Below, one piece after another: positions 1 through 8,834 of a stretch of DNA of 64,000 nucleotides. Source of the stretch: CAMBDS01 sp964355675 (GTDB taxonomy: Bacteria; Electryoneota; AABM5-125-24; Hatepunaeales; Hatepunaeaceae). The stretch spans positions 17,879 through 81,878 of the forward strand of contig CAYHEC010000017.1 of assembly GCA_964355675.1 (NCBI GenBank), written 5' to 3'. The notes under the pieces were generated by a model. The model searched no databases and was not told the origin of the DNA. It worked only from the letters and a program-made list of their open reading frames with translations. The position numbers were made by a program, and so were the translations under genes. Within the stretch, counting starts at the first letter, position 1, and every line of letters starts with the position of its first letter.

Positions 1-351
1 TCTAAAACTGCCCATCATCAACAATCGTCCACCGATTCCGACTGTTGGTACGCAACAATATTGGCTTATTGGGTACCAAGTAGCGCCTGCCTCTGCACCG
101 GCGATCTTGTAGAAAATCGGCAATACGTGGAGGTCGCCACCAATATTCACCTTTTCGCTGACGCCGAACTCACTACCAACCACAGCGTATGGGACAGGAA
201 CATGCGTCCCGAAGGCGGCGACAATCGGCCCACCGAGCGCGACACGGCTGGCTCTGTTTCCTTTACCGAGCGGCTCAAGGAAGGAATGGGCCGTGCATCC
301 GGTGAGGAAGAGAAAGGATAGGACGATTACTAAAACGAATTTCTCATTCAA
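1..351 (-). CDS. Putative lipoprotein (partial, cut by window edge)
   Basis: The frame runs off the left edge, leaving the N-terminal 117 residues. It opens with TTG at 351..349, inside the end of the upstream gene (8-base overlap). No clear ribosome site is visible, so translational coupling is likely. A short charged start, a hydrophobic core and the lipobox LTGC (Cys-19) indicate lipid modification after export. The rest is Gly-rich with alternating hydrophobic residues, which would suit a small outer-membrane beta structure, but I recognise no family. It is the last visible gene of a minus-strand operon of envelope proteins. The start is the least certain part. Confidence 0.6.
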   Translation of the reverse strand, partial: MNEKFVLVIVLSFLFLTGCTAHSFLEPLGKGNRASRVALGGPIVAAFGTHVPVPYAVVGSEFGVSEKVNIGGDLHVLPIFYKIAGAEAGATWYPISQYCCVPTVGIGGRLLMMGSFR

Positions 352-865
352 TCTGGATAACAATGTCTTGGTAGAAGAATTTCCAGCCGAGCGCAATACC
401 TGCCGCACTGCCTATAATCGCGGCGACCGTCACCTTACCGGGGTCAGCGTTAGTCGAAAGCGACACCGCCGCCGAAAGAAGACCTGCCCCCCCTAATCCC
501 ATTAATCCCACCAACATCAAATCCTGGGATTGTTTTTTTAGGGTGACGCTCTTCACATTGTGCGACGAGATATTCTTAATGCCTTCGGAAGTTTTCAATC
601 TGAACTCACCCTGCTCGAAGATCATAAGACGACCGCTTTCAACTTCTCCTGTATGGAGATAAACATCCATAGGCTGTTGGTACCACGTTACGGCAATCCG
701 TTGGAGCTTAATTTCGCGAGCCTTCTGGATGTCAGTTTTGTTGGCGTTCGCTGGCGTCTCTTCCGATAATGCCGAAAGAGGCAGGCAAAAGATCCAAGCA
801 ATCAACAAGATGAATAACGTCTTCATCCAGCGAGGCTTTCTTCGAAGGTAAGTAGTATATATCAT
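344..865 (-). CDS. Exported protein with small beta (SH3/LSm-like) domain and C-terminal hydrophobic segments
   Basis: 173 residues. ATG at 865 is preceded at good spacing by GAGGAAA, so I prefer it to the internal Met-14. An Arg/Lys-rich start and a hydrophobic stretch (residues 15-33) form a signal peptide. Residues ~55-105 (DVYLHTGEVESGRL...) read like a small beta-barrel 'dG..v.G.i' module, and a similar stretch occurs in the next upstream gene. Two glycine/alanine-rich hydrophobic segments follow (residues ~115-165). Function unknown. A palindromic repeat lies 23 bases upstream of the start. Position in the operon suggests an envelope role shared with its neighbours. Confidence 0.65.
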   Translation of the reverse strand: MIYTTYLRRKPRWMKTLFILLIAWIFCLPLSALSEETPANANKTDIQKAREIKLQRIAVTWYQQPMDVYLHTGEVESGRLMIFEQGEFRLKTSEGIKNISSHNVKSVTLKKQSQDLMLVGLMGLGGAGLLSAAVSLSTNADPGKVTVAAIIGSAAGIALGWKFFYQDIVIQIE

Positions 866-887
866 GGTTTCCTCGTATAGTGTAACA

Positions 888-919
888 CTTGGAGGGTGGG
901 ATTAATCCCGCCCTCCAAG
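888..919. repeat. Palindromic repeat, GGAGGG/CCCTCC family
   Basis: Imperfect inverted repeat with arms GGAGGGTGGGATT and AATCCCGCCCTCC, lying between two genes of the minus-strand operon. Same family as 8641-8670 and 50046-50077. Confidence 0.85.
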
Positions 920-958
920 GTGGGATAACGGTACGGAATTGTGCAACTAAACACCGGC

Positions 959-2344
959 TCACCACCGCCAATAAAATGCGAGGTATGGCGACTGCCAATG
1001 GAAGCCGACACGGAACGTTTCACTCATCGTCCAAAGGAAACCGAAGTCAAAGTCAACCGGCTTATAGGTTCCCTCACCACTATCTAAGGTGAAAGGAGTG
1101 TCATCGAAATAGGTCCGGCGAGCCTGACTCAGGGTTAAAGCCTCGTAGCCATTGTCAGCGAAAATTTCCATCATGAATTTGATGCGCTTGCTCAGATCGT
1201 AGTCCCAAGCGCCCCAGATTCGGTAGGGTATCGTGAAGTTCTTATCCCATATCCAACTGTTATTTGGGTCGTTGGGGTTGGATTTGAGTTCAGGTTTCTT
1301 GGCGCTGAGACCATTGGTTTCGACGCCGAGATGAATCCCCCATTTCCCCCGGCCGTTGGCAAGGCTTGCCCGGCGGGTTAGAACGGCATAAGTCGCCCAG
1401 TGGAATGTCTTTTCGTCCGGATCTACAAGAATATTTTTGGTTTCGATACCTTTTTCAATGATTTCCTCTTTAGAATAATCATCACGACGCACATTTGTAT
1501 TCTTGTTGATAATCCAGTGACTGTATTTTTCAGCTTCATTCAGCGATTTGTGGTCACTAAAGAGACGCAGACCAAGGGCGAGACTCAGATCGGTCGAACC
1601 GATGGCGCGATGATAAAGGCGAAGATGAGGCTCAAGATTGAGATCTCCGCTGAAGTTACTCCCGAATCTTGTGGTGAGCGTGAAGTCCTCAGTAAAACCG
1701 TAGCCGAGCGAAAAGCCACTCACATAGAAAGAGTACGCAGGCAGAGGCGTAGCCGTCGGATCGAGGAAAATGCTGGTAAGTTCCTCGCCAGTAAAGAACC
1801 GCTGGCGCTCCTCCTGCCACGAGACTTTCGTGTCGCCGAAGTATCTATCCATTTTCTGGATGTCCTTCTTCAGAACAACTACGACTCCATAAGGCGTCTT
1901 CAAGGATACTGAGTACTCATCTTCGGAGAGCAACGGGCCTGAGTACTGTGTCTCGTCTATCTTGGAAATTTCAACGATTTCGGCAAGAATGTCTCTCGCC
2001 TGAATTTTGAGCTTTCCATCCACCGTTTCGATGATGGCGATACTATCGCCGCGCAGTTCGAGAATTTTACCACTGATCACGTTTTTGTCACGCAAATGGA
2101 AAAGGCGTGACATCCCGACTTCGAGAACTGCCTCTTGCGGGGCGTGAGTGGAGCCTTGCTCCACAACAGGTGCAACCGGGATGCCCGGTTTTGGAAGTGT
2201 TGCACCACATTTAGTGCAATACTTGTAGCGTGCTTCGTTGGTGTAATTACATTTCAGGCAGACGATCGAGGAGCCGTCCGCAGCCTGAAGGATTACTGCT
2301 GTGCAAAGCAATACCAAAAGCGAGAGAATAACGGAAGTTCTCAT
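959..2344 (-). CDS. Exported zinc-ribbon protein with C-terminal beta-barrel-like domain
   Basis: 461 residues. Residues 1-22 form a signal peptide. A zinc ribbon with two knuckles (CLKC and CTKC, residues ~29-47) follows at once, which is unusual for an exported protein. Residues ~75-170 contain the same small beta motif as the downstream gene (LRDKNVISGKI...). From ~200 to the end, aromatic-rich alternating strands finish with a terminal aromatic residue (FYWRW), as in outer-membrane barrels. The start ATG lies 18 bases after the previous gene. Product unknown. Surface or outer-membrane location is inferred from the signal peptide and C-terminal pattern. Confidence 0.75.
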   Translation of the reverse strand: MRTSVILSLLVLLCTAVILQAADGSSIVCLKCNYTNEARYKYCTKCGATLPKPGIPVAPVVEQGSTHAPQEAVLEVGMSRLFHLRDKNVISGKILELRGDSIAIIETVDGKLKIQARDILAEIVEISKIDETQYSGPLLSEDEYSVSLKTPYGVVVVLKKDIQKMDRYFGDTKVSWQEERQRFFTGEELTSIFLDPTATPLPAYSFYVSGFSLGYGFTEDFTLTTRFGSNFSGDLNLEPHLRLYHRAIGSTDLSLALGLRLFSDHKSLNEAEKYSHWIINKNTNVRRDDYSKEEIIEKGIETKNILVDPDEKTFHWATYAVLTRRASLANGRGKWGIHLGVETNGLSAKKPELKSNPNDPNNSWIWDKNFTIPYRIWGAWDYDLSKRIKFMMEIFADNGYEALTLSQARRTYFDDTPFTLDSGEGTYKPVDFDFGFLWTMSETFRVGFHWQSPYLAFYWRW

Positions 2345-2362
2345 TGTTGTTTCTGCCTTTTC

Positions 2363-2863
2363 TTATAAACTGACGATGATTGAAATTGCAAGAATTATCA
2401 GCACTGTTCCGCCGACAAATTGGAGAAATCCAGCAAAACTGGAGGTCTTGGGAGCAATAGGTTTATTTGTGCTGTACCGTTGCAATAGATCCTCTAAATC
2501 TTGGCGCGACATCATTGCCACAGAGTTTGGGTCGGGAGCAAATCGATCCTGGCGAGCTTCGATCCGCTGAAGCATCAATGCGACAATCCGGCGCAAATCT
2601 TGATCTGAGAGCTGGCCGATTAGCTGTTGAACCGATGGATCCAGAGCGCCTAAAGGGGGAATTTCAGTCTGGGCGTCCAATACCCGGAGATTTCGGGGAG
2701 GTTGAGTCTCCATTTGAAGCGTGCCTCCGCACTGGCCGCAGAAGGCACCGCCCGATTCTTCGATTGCGCCGCACCTTGGGCAGGTGACTCCCGCCGCGTT
2801 TGCAAGGATGGGGATGATGAGAATAGTAAGGAAGATGATCCAGACAGCTGGTTTCAAGTTCAT
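2363..2863 (-). CDS. Exported zinc-ribbon membrane protein
   Basis: 166 residues, first gene of the operon. A signal peptide (residues 1-23) is followed directly by a zinc ribbon (CPRC at ~28-31, CGQC at ~42-45), repeating the arrangement of the next gene. Residues ~50-125 are polar and probably helical (PSVQQLIGQLSDQDLRRIVALML). A C-terminal hydrophobic segment (FAGFLQFVGGTVLIILAISIIVSL) anchors it to the membrane. No family recognised beyond the ribbon. If the signal peptide is cleaved, the ribbon is periplasmic, where zinc ribbons are rare. If it stays as an anchor, topology is uncertain. Confidence 0.7.
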   Translation of the reverse strand: MNLKPAVWIIFLTILIIPILANAAGVTCPRCGAIEESGGAFCGQCGGTLQMETQPPRNLRVLDAQTEIPPLGALDPSVQQLIGQLSDQDLRRIVALMLQRIEARQDRFAPDPNSVAMMSRQDLEDLLQRYSTNKPIAPKTSSFAGFLQFVGGTVLIILAISIIVSL

Positions 2864-3035
2864 GATTCTGCCTTTCTGTTTCGATCTGTTTAATTCAGAA
2901 TATCACAATTTTTATGCCAACTGGCATGTATTTACAAATAGTATAATTAAGAATCAGCTTCGTCTCACACACTGTGACAAAAATGTTACAGGCTGTACGA
3001 TTAGGTGAACATGCCTATCCTCCCCGCCACAGAAC

Positions 3036-5480
3036 TCAAATCTTTTCAGAAAGAATGCTCGGAATAAAAAATTCAAAACGCGCTCCGGATCCAGGCACGG
3101 ACACGATCTTTAGAGTCCCTTGATGTAACTCAATGATCTGTTTGACAATGGCGAGCCCCAGCCCTGTTCCCTTGCCTTTGATTTTGGTGGTAAAGTACGG
3201 TTGAAGAATGCGATCCTGAATTTCAACAGGAATACCCGGCCCATCATCGGCAACAAATCCAATAGCTCCTTGTCCGTTTTCGGCCTCGCGAACACCAACA
3301 ATTATCGTACCTGAGCCGTGCTCTTCCAAAGCGTCTGCGGCATTCACTATGAGATTGAGATAGACTTGACCAAGTTGTTGACGGTCTCCCCAGACCAAAG
3401 TCCCTTTCTTTGAAAGGTCGCGTTTCAATTTGAAATTGGCGTTGGGATTGGATTCTGAGAAGTGCTTTATTCTACCGGCAGTTTCGCGGATTAAAACCAA
3501 TGCTTCCTCTGCAATCGACTCGAGTGTCAAACGTTCCGGTTCGAGAGTTGGAGGCTGAGACAACCTACTGAGATTGCTGGCGATGCGTTTAATGCGTTCG
3601 CTCATCTGGATAACAATATCGAGAGCGGGTAGAATAAGAGCGGAGCTGGTGAACTCGTTAGAGCGCACCTTCATCTCGGTCAATTGCGCCTGCCCCATCA
3701 GCGGGGCAAGTGAGTTATTGATCTCATGAGCAATTCCCCCTGCCATATCGATGACGAACGCTCGCTTTTCTTGTTCGACAAGCTGTCTTGTAAGTGAGAT
3801 ATTGGCAAGAGCCGAGGCGGTATGGTTTGAGAGCGCATTTAATAACACGAAGTCTTTTTCGCTGAAAACTGCACCGCTCTTCTTTCTGCCGATCAACAGC
3901 GCGCCTACCGGAAGACCTCCTTGACGGAGAGGTAGAAGCAGGTCGAATCCAAGATTGGGTGGGAGTGAATCGGAATTATTCGAATAAGATTTTCCTTGAA
4001 CTTGATAGTTTCCTTCTAATGCAACATGCACGAACTCCAATATCTCTTTATTTCTCGCCTGATCGTCACCCTCCGACTGTCCGGATACCTTCAGTCTGCC
4101 TTCGCTCCCATGAACGAGAGCAACTCTTTGAACATGCAATATTTCTGGTAATTTGACTGTCAATATCTCGATTAACTCGCCATCGACCAACGCCTTCGAG
4201 AGTTCTTCCCCTAACTGCCTGACCGCTTCCTGCTCGTCAAACCAGTCACGATAATAAAGCCGGTCAATCACCCAGCGTATCGGCGCTGAAAGTCCTGAAG
4301 CGGTGACGAGGAGGAAAACAATACCGGTGATGATTTGGGTCTTCAAGGTCAAGGTTCGTATTTCGGTGAAAGGCTCACCGAATATCAGGAGTAAAGTGAG
4401 AAGAAAAAACGATGAGAAAATGATAGCAATAGTGTATATGATAGTGCGTGAAAGCACCCATTCGACGTTGAGCATTCTAAATGAAGCGACCGCCATACCC
4501 CATCCGGTAGGGACGATTAGCATCAAGCTAAACACCGTCCATAATGGAACCAAAGGTTCATACCCAAAGACCGGGGGCAAACGATAATAGAAAAAATAGG
4601 GTAGCAAACCCACAACTGTCACGATCAACAACCACCGCATCTGGTCACGGTGGGCAGGCTCCTCGAGACCCAAATAATGCTTTATGACGAAAAAGAGAGC
4701 AATGACAAAATATATCGCCATAAATGCGCCGAGTAAGGCGCTGAACGTCCAAAGGAAAAGGGCTATTGACCCGGGCGATCCAGTTGTTTCTGAAAAAGTA
4801 TAAGTTACGAGCAACATCCCGATGATGATGATCGAAGGCAGATAGAGAATAACGCGTTTGATGGATCGCAGTCGCAGGTTACAAAATCGAAATAAAAAAT
4901 CGACCAGCAACGGGGGGATAAGTCCTATAAAAGCGAGTCTCGAGAAGGCATGAAGAAAGTGAACAAAACCGTTTTGCCATGGATTTTCAAAGATGGAGAG
5001 TAAAATCGAACATCCGGCTACAAACGTCAGCCGGTAGTATGCCCGCCCGGTTGGGTCGCGACGTTTGCCCCAGCCGACAAGTATTCCGACAAAAATGAAG
5101 AGTAAACCGAGCAGGGTGTTGAGGAGAATGAAGAAAATTGTGCGTGAAGGCGTCGAATTGACGAGAATCGCTAAAGTGTGATCCGACCTTTTTACTACCA
5201 GTTTAAGTGGATTCCTGTGGAATAGATCGGTAGTAAGCTTAGTCGCCTGATAGTGATTGACGATCAGAATATCTCCAATGGAGAGAAGCGTATCGCCAAC
5301 ATGCAAGTTTGAAGGTAATGCGAGGTTGTCGCTGTCAATCCCGGAAATGACCACTCGGCCGTTTCGGTCAGCGAATGTCAGGTCGAGGTCATTTGACTTG
5401 TGGAGAGATAGTATGCCGCTCACGCATGAGGCCACTACAATCAGTATTAGTCCAATTCGCCCCAACCAGAGATTATTCAT
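3036..5480 (-). CDS. Membrane histidine kinase with PDZ-like and GAF-like domains
   Basis: 814 residues. A first membrane helix (~7-25) is followed by a short PDZ-like extracytoplasmic domain (~45-105, GDTLLSIGDILI), then a block of seven to eight helices (~115-375), a GAF-like domain (~430-565), HisKA with His-585 in GGIAHEINNS, and HATPase_c with NLIVNAADAL, DDGPGIP and GKGTGLGLAIV. It should autophosphorylate and pass the phosphate to the regulator encoded just upstream, which its start overlaps by 4 bases (5477-5480, ATGA). The PDZ plus multi-helix input resembles sensors of membrane or envelope state, but the ligand is unknown. Confidence 0.9.
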   Translation of the reverse strand: MNNLWLGRIGLILIVVASCVSGILSLHKSNDLDLTFADRNGRVVISGIDSDNLALPSNLHVGDTLLSIGDILIVNHYQATKLTTDLFHRNPLKLVVKRSDHTLAILVNSTPSRTIFFILLNTLLGLLFIFVGILVGWGKRRDPTGRAYYRLTFVAGCSILLSIFENPWQNGFVHFLHAFSRLAFIGLIPPLLVDFLFRFCNLRLRSIKRVILYLPSIIIIGMLLVTYTFSETTGSPGSIALFLWTFSALLGAFMAIYFVIALFFVIKHYLGLEEPAHRDQMRWLLIVTVVGLLPYFFYYRLPPVFGYEPLVPLWTVFSLMLIVPTGWGMAVASFRMLNVEWVLSRTIIYTIAIIFSSFFLLTLLLIFGEPFTEIRTLTLKTQIITGIVFLLVTASGLSAPIRWVIDRLYYRDWFDEQEAVRQLGEELSKALVDGELIEILTVKLPEILHVQRVALVHGSEGRLKVSGQSEGDDQARNKEILEFVHVALEGNYQVQGKSYSNNSDSLPPNLGFDLLLPLRQGGLPVGALLIGRKKSGAVFSEKDFVLLNALSNHTASALANISLTRQLVEQEKRAFVIDMAGGIAHEINNSLAPLMGQAQLTEMKVRSNEFTSSALILPALDIVIQMSERIKRIASNLSRLSQPPTLEPERLTLESIAEEALVLIRETAGRIKHFSESNPNANFKLKRDLSKKGTLVWGDRQQLGQVYLNLIVNAADALEEHGSGTIIVGVREAENGQGAIGFVADDGPGIPVEIQDRILQPYFTTKIKGKGTGLGLAIVKQIIELHQGTLKIVSVPGSGARFEFFIPSILSEKI

Positions 5481-6841
5481 TCGATGCTTCCACGGATTTT
5501 GACATTCAATATACGATTGAGATGACTGCGGCCAATGCCCAGCCGCTCAGCGGCGGCGGTCTGGTTGTCCACACACTCGCGGAGAACACGGAGGATGTGT
5601 TGCTGTTTGAATTGCTCAGTTGCTTGATGGAGGTCGTCAGTTTTGCCTGCTTCGACGTTCGAAGACGGTGAATTGACCGAGAGACCAGTTAACCACTGGT
5701 AGCGTGAGATGACCAGACTATCTGAAAGCAACGCCGCCCTCTCAGTATGGAATTGAAGCTCTCTGACATTACCCGGCCAAGGGTATTTCTTCAATTCTTC
5801 AATGATCGATTCATCAGGCTGGGCGTAGTCGCGCCCGTGCCGTCTCCGGCAAGCTATGATCGCACGTTCAATATATATAGGGATGTCTTCAGGACGTTCG
5901 CATAGTGGGGGGATTTTTAGTCGCAGGCCCTTAAGACGATAGTAGAGATCGCGACGGAATCGCCCTTCTTCAACTTCTTTTTCGAGATCGCGATTGGTTG
6001 CGGCGATAATCCGACCGGAAAACTTGAGGGGACGGTCGCCTCCGACACGTTCGTAGATGCGATCCTCAACCGCAGTAAGCAATTTCGCCTGAACCTGAAG
6101 TGGCAACTCACCGACTTCATCGAGGAAGAGCGTCCCTTTACCGACCAGCTCCAATTTGCCGGTGCGTCGCTGTTGCGCTCCGGTAAATGAACCACGCTCA
6201 TGACCGAAAATCTCAGACTCGAAGAGTGTCGGGACAACAGCGGCGCAGTTCATCGCCACGAATGGTTCTCCGTCCCTGCCTGAACGATCAAGGATATGAT
6301 GAGCCAGGACTTGCTTGCCTGTACCAGTCGCACCCTCAAGCAGAATCGGCAAATCGCTTGGCGCGATGCGGTCAGCAGTGGCGATAAGATTGCGAATGGC
6401 TTGCGAATTGCCCAAAAACTCAGACTGTGGCTCTTTTGTTAATAGACGAAGCCTTCGATTTTCGTCTTTAAGACTGGCGATCTGGCAGGCTCGACGGTAA
6501 GCGGATTCGAGTTGAGCAATGCTTGCAGGCTTGACAAGGAAATCGATGGCGCCGAGCTGGATGGCAGTTACGGCGTCTTGAATTGTTGCTAAGCCTGAAA
6601 TCATTACCACTGGGATTGTGATTTCAGCGGCTTGCATCTCACGAAGGAGGGTCAGCCCGTCACCATCCGGCAAACGCAGGTCGAGAAATGCCATATCGGG
6701 TGATTGGTGTTGGGCAAGCCTAAGACCTTCCTTGATGGTGTCCGTGGAAATCACCTTAGCGCCAAACGATTCCAGAAAATCGGTTTCTGTTTGACGTATT
6801 AGGGGATCGTCCTCGACCAGAAGAACCCGCTGACGGTCCAA
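5477..6841 (-). CDS. NtrC-family sigma-54-dependent response regulator
   Basis: About 454 residues if TTG at 6841..6839 is the start. I chose it because GGAG lies 7 bases upstream and the receiver domain (RVLLVEDDPLIRQ) then begins at once. The frame stays open to 6946 without a good ribosome site. Receiver domain with phospho-acceptor Asp in AFLDLRLPDGDG, AAA+ domain with Walker A GATGTGK, sigma-54 contact loop GSFTGA (usual form GAFTGA), and a C-terminal Fis-type helix-turn-helix (QTAAAERLGIGRSHLNRIL). It activates RpoN promoters when phosphorylated by the adjacent kinase, with which it is translationally coupled. Targets are not evident. Confidence 0.9.
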   Translation of the reverse strand: MDRQRVLLVEDDPLIRQTETDFLESFGAKVISTDTIKEGLRLAQHQSPDMAFLDLRLPDGDGLTLLREMQAAEITIPVVMISGLATIQDAVTAIQLGAIDFLVKPASIAQLESAYRRACQIASLKDENRRLRLLTKEPQSEFLGNSQAIRNLIATADRIAPSDLPILLEGATGTGKQVLAHHILDRSGRDGEPFVAMNCAAVVPTLFESEIFGHERGSFTGAQQRRTGKLELVGKGTLFLDEVGELPLQVQAKLLTAVEDRIYERVGGDRPLKFSGRIIAATNRDLEKEVEEGRFRRDLYYRLKGLRLKIPPLCERPEDIPIYIERAIIACRRRHGRDYAQPDESIIEELKKYPWPGNVRELQFHTERAALLSDSLVISRYQWLTGLSVNSPSSNVEAGKTDDLHQATEQFKQQHILRVLRECVDNQTAAAERLGIGRSHLNRILNVKIRGSIE

Positions 6842-7062
6842 AGATTGACTCCAATTGAAAGATTTCCAAATACTATTTGAGAAACGCTCGGTTAGCGAGT
6901 ATGCAAGTGCGTGCATATAAGAATCGCGAGGCAAGAGACTACCCACGAATGTAATTTATAAACTTGAAGAGTGGGAAGCAAATCCAATACGCAAATTGTT
7001 CAAGGTATGATGAGGAGATTGTCCTTGCCATTGTCAATTCACTTTCAGCGGAACAAAAGTAA

Positions 7063-7111
7063 TTACAAAAACAGAGAAGCTGTCAACCCTCTGTGGTTGA
7101 CAGCTTCTCTG
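7063..7111 (-). terminator. Intrinsic terminator after gcvPB
   Basis: Perfect 17-bp stem (7072-7088 with 7095-7111) and a 6-base loop. Read on the minus strand it is followed by TTTTTGTAA. The core GCTGTCAACC/GGTTGACAGC also occurs at 18623, 19268 and 21339, so the hairpin belongs to a repeat family. Confidence 0.75.
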
Positions 7112-7128
7112 CGAAGCAATTATCGCAC

Positions 7129-7157
7129 TTGAGGGCGGGTTAAAACCACGCCCTCCA
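7129..7157. repeat. Palindromic repeat, degenerate GAGGGCG/CGCCCTC copy
   Basis: Inverted repeat with arms GAGGGCGGGTT and AACCACGCCCTC, immediately downstream of the gcvPB stop codon. Confidence 0.7.
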
Positions 7158-7164
7158 TGAGTTT

Positions 7165-8607
7165 TTAGGATTTATAGCAGATGTCGAGCGTCCGTGCCGC
7201 GGCCGCTTCATTGAAACGCGAAACTGGCGTTGTGATCGGAGCTTCGTGGAGCATTTCAGGATTCTCACGAGATTCACGATCAATCTGTAGCATGACGTCA
7301 CAAAACGAGTCGAGTGTCTCAATCGTTTCTGTCTCGGTTGGTTCGATCATCAGTGCTTCATGTATAATATGGGGAAAGTTGATCGTAGGAGCATGAAATC
7401 CAAAGTCGAGAAGCCTTTTGGCGATATCGACAGCTTTAATGCCACGTTCGACCTGATTGTCAGCCGAAAATACGACTTCGTGCGTACAGAATTGGTCGAA
7501 TGGAAGTCGATACGCGCCCTTGAGCCGAGCCAGCAGGTAGTTGGCGTTGAGTATCGCCGTTTCTGTCATGTTCTTAAGACCATCTGATCCAAGAGATTTC
7601 ATGTATGCCAAAGCCCGAATGAACATCCCATAATTGCCGTACCAGCCATGCATCCTTCCTACCGAGTTGGGTCGATTGTAATCCCAGTCTAATGATCCGT
7701 CTGGCAATTCTTTGATACGGGGCACGGGCAGGAACTGTTCGAGATCACTGCGAACGGCGACAGGGCCAGAACCGGGACCGCCACCGCCGTGAGGCGTGGA
7801 AAATGTTTTGTGAAGGTTGATATGAAGGATGTCGAATCCCATTTCGCCAGGCTTGGCAAGACCGACAAGGCTGTTAAGGTTTGCGCCATCCATATAGAGC
7901 AGAGCCCCAGCGTCATGGACTGCTTTGGCCACAAGGTCGATCTCATCTTCGAAGACGCCTGCGGTATTGGGATTGGTAACCATTAGGGCGGCGACGTCAG
8001 GTCCCAGCGCTTCTTTCAAGGTTTCGACATTAATTCTGCCACGGCTGTTCGAGGGAATCGAAACGACTTCATAACCTGCCATAGCAATCGATGCCGGGTT
8101 TGTTCCGTGCGCTGAGTCCGGGATGATAACTTTAGTACGCAGGTCATTGCGTGACTTGTGATAGTTTCGGACAATAAAAATACCGGTCAACTCACCATGC
8201 GATCCAGCCGCTGGTTGGAGCGTAACGGCTCCGAGCCCCGAAATTTCCATCAGCCAATATTCCAGCTCCTTCATGAGCCTCAAGGCTCCCTGAACCGTTG
8301 ATACGGGTTGGGATGGATGAAGTCCGGCAAGTCCGGGGAGCGAAGCGAGGTTTTCGTTGACTTTCGGATTGTACTTCATCGTGCACGAGCCGAGAGGATA
8401 AAAACCTTTATCGACGTGGTGATTTAGTACCGATAGGTTTATGAAATGCCGAATGACCTCCGGTTCGGCAACCTGAGGAAGCGGTAGATCATTGCGAAGA
8501 AGATCGGGCGAAGGTCCGGGGATGTCGTCCGGGACATCTGAGACAGGCATATAGCCGCAACGAATCGAGGGGCGACTTAGTTCAAAAATCAAAGGCGGTA
8601 GCGCCAA
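7165..8607 (-). CDS. gcvPB: Glycine dehydrogenase (decarboxylating) subunit 2
   Basis: 480 residues from TTG at 8607..8605, chosen because GGAG lies 6 bases upstream and the protein then opens like known GcvPB. The frame continues further upstream only through a palindromic repeat. This is the PLP-binding half of the two-subunit P-protein of the glycine cleavage system, which decarboxylates glycine and loads the aminomethyl group onto lipoyl-GcvH. The PLP lysine lies in HINLHKTFSTPHGGGGPG. Also visible are GFYPLGSCTMKYNPK and PAAGSHGELTG. gcvPA, gcvH and gcvT are not in the window. A terminator follows at 7063-7111. Confidence 0.95.
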   Translation of the reverse strand: MALPPLIFELSRPSIRCGYMPVSDVPDDIPGPSPDLLRNDLPLPQVAEPEVIRHFINLSVLNHHVDKGFYPLGSCTMKYNPKVNENLASLPGLAGLHPSQPVSTVQGALRLMKELEYWLMEISGLGAVTLQPAAGSHGELTGIFIVRNYHKSRNDLRTKVIIPDSAHGTNPASIAMAGYEVVSIPSNSRGRINVETLKEALGPDVAALMVTNPNTAGVFEDEIDLVAKAVHDAGALLYMDGANLNSLVGLAKPGEMGFDILHINLHKTFSTPHGGGGPGSGPVAVRSDLEQFLPVPRIKELPDGSLDWDYNRPNSVGRMHGWYGNYGMFIRALAYMKSLGSDGLKNMTETAILNANYLLARLKGAYRLPFDQFCTHEVVFSADNQVERGIKAVDIAKRLLDFGFHAPTINFPHIIHEALMIEPTETETIETLDSFCDVMLQIDRESRENPEMLHEAPITTPVSRFNEAAAARTLDICYKS

Positions 8608-8640
8608 GAGAGACTCCAAAGAATATGTTAATTGCTGGTG

Positions 8641-8670
8641 CTTGGAGGGCGGGATTAATCCCGCCCTCCA
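8641..8670. repeat. Palindromic repeat, GGAGGGCGGG family
   Basis: Near-perfect palindrome with arms GGAGGGCGGGATT/AATCCCGCCCTCC, in the 5' region of gcvPB (minus strand). Confidence 0.9.
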
Positions 8671-8744
8671 GAACGATATAATAGATTGGGTGATTATGGG
8701 ATTGAACACTAAATAGTGCCCGATGAAAACTCTCAAAGAGCCCA

Positions 8745-8805
8745 GGCAGACGCCCTCGTCTGCCTATTTACGGTACTTAATCTAACGGCGGACAAGGGCG
8801 TCCGC
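8745..8805. repeat. Dual-hairpin module (copy C)
   Basis: Two hairpins, GGCAGACG..CGTCTGCC (8745-8764) and GCGGACAAGGGCGTCCGC (8788-8805), whose cores start about 42 bp apart. Same arrangement as at 29957, 44686 and 57794. Confidence 0.8.
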
Positions 8806-8834
8806 ATGTACTTGGAAGGACTCTTCAGCAGACC

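Noticed and set aside
8608..8736. N-terminal extension of gcvPB
   Set aside because: The frame passes through the palindromic repeat and gives FWRAGLIPPSK-like peptide found at other repeat copies. A TTG with GGAG fits the family length.
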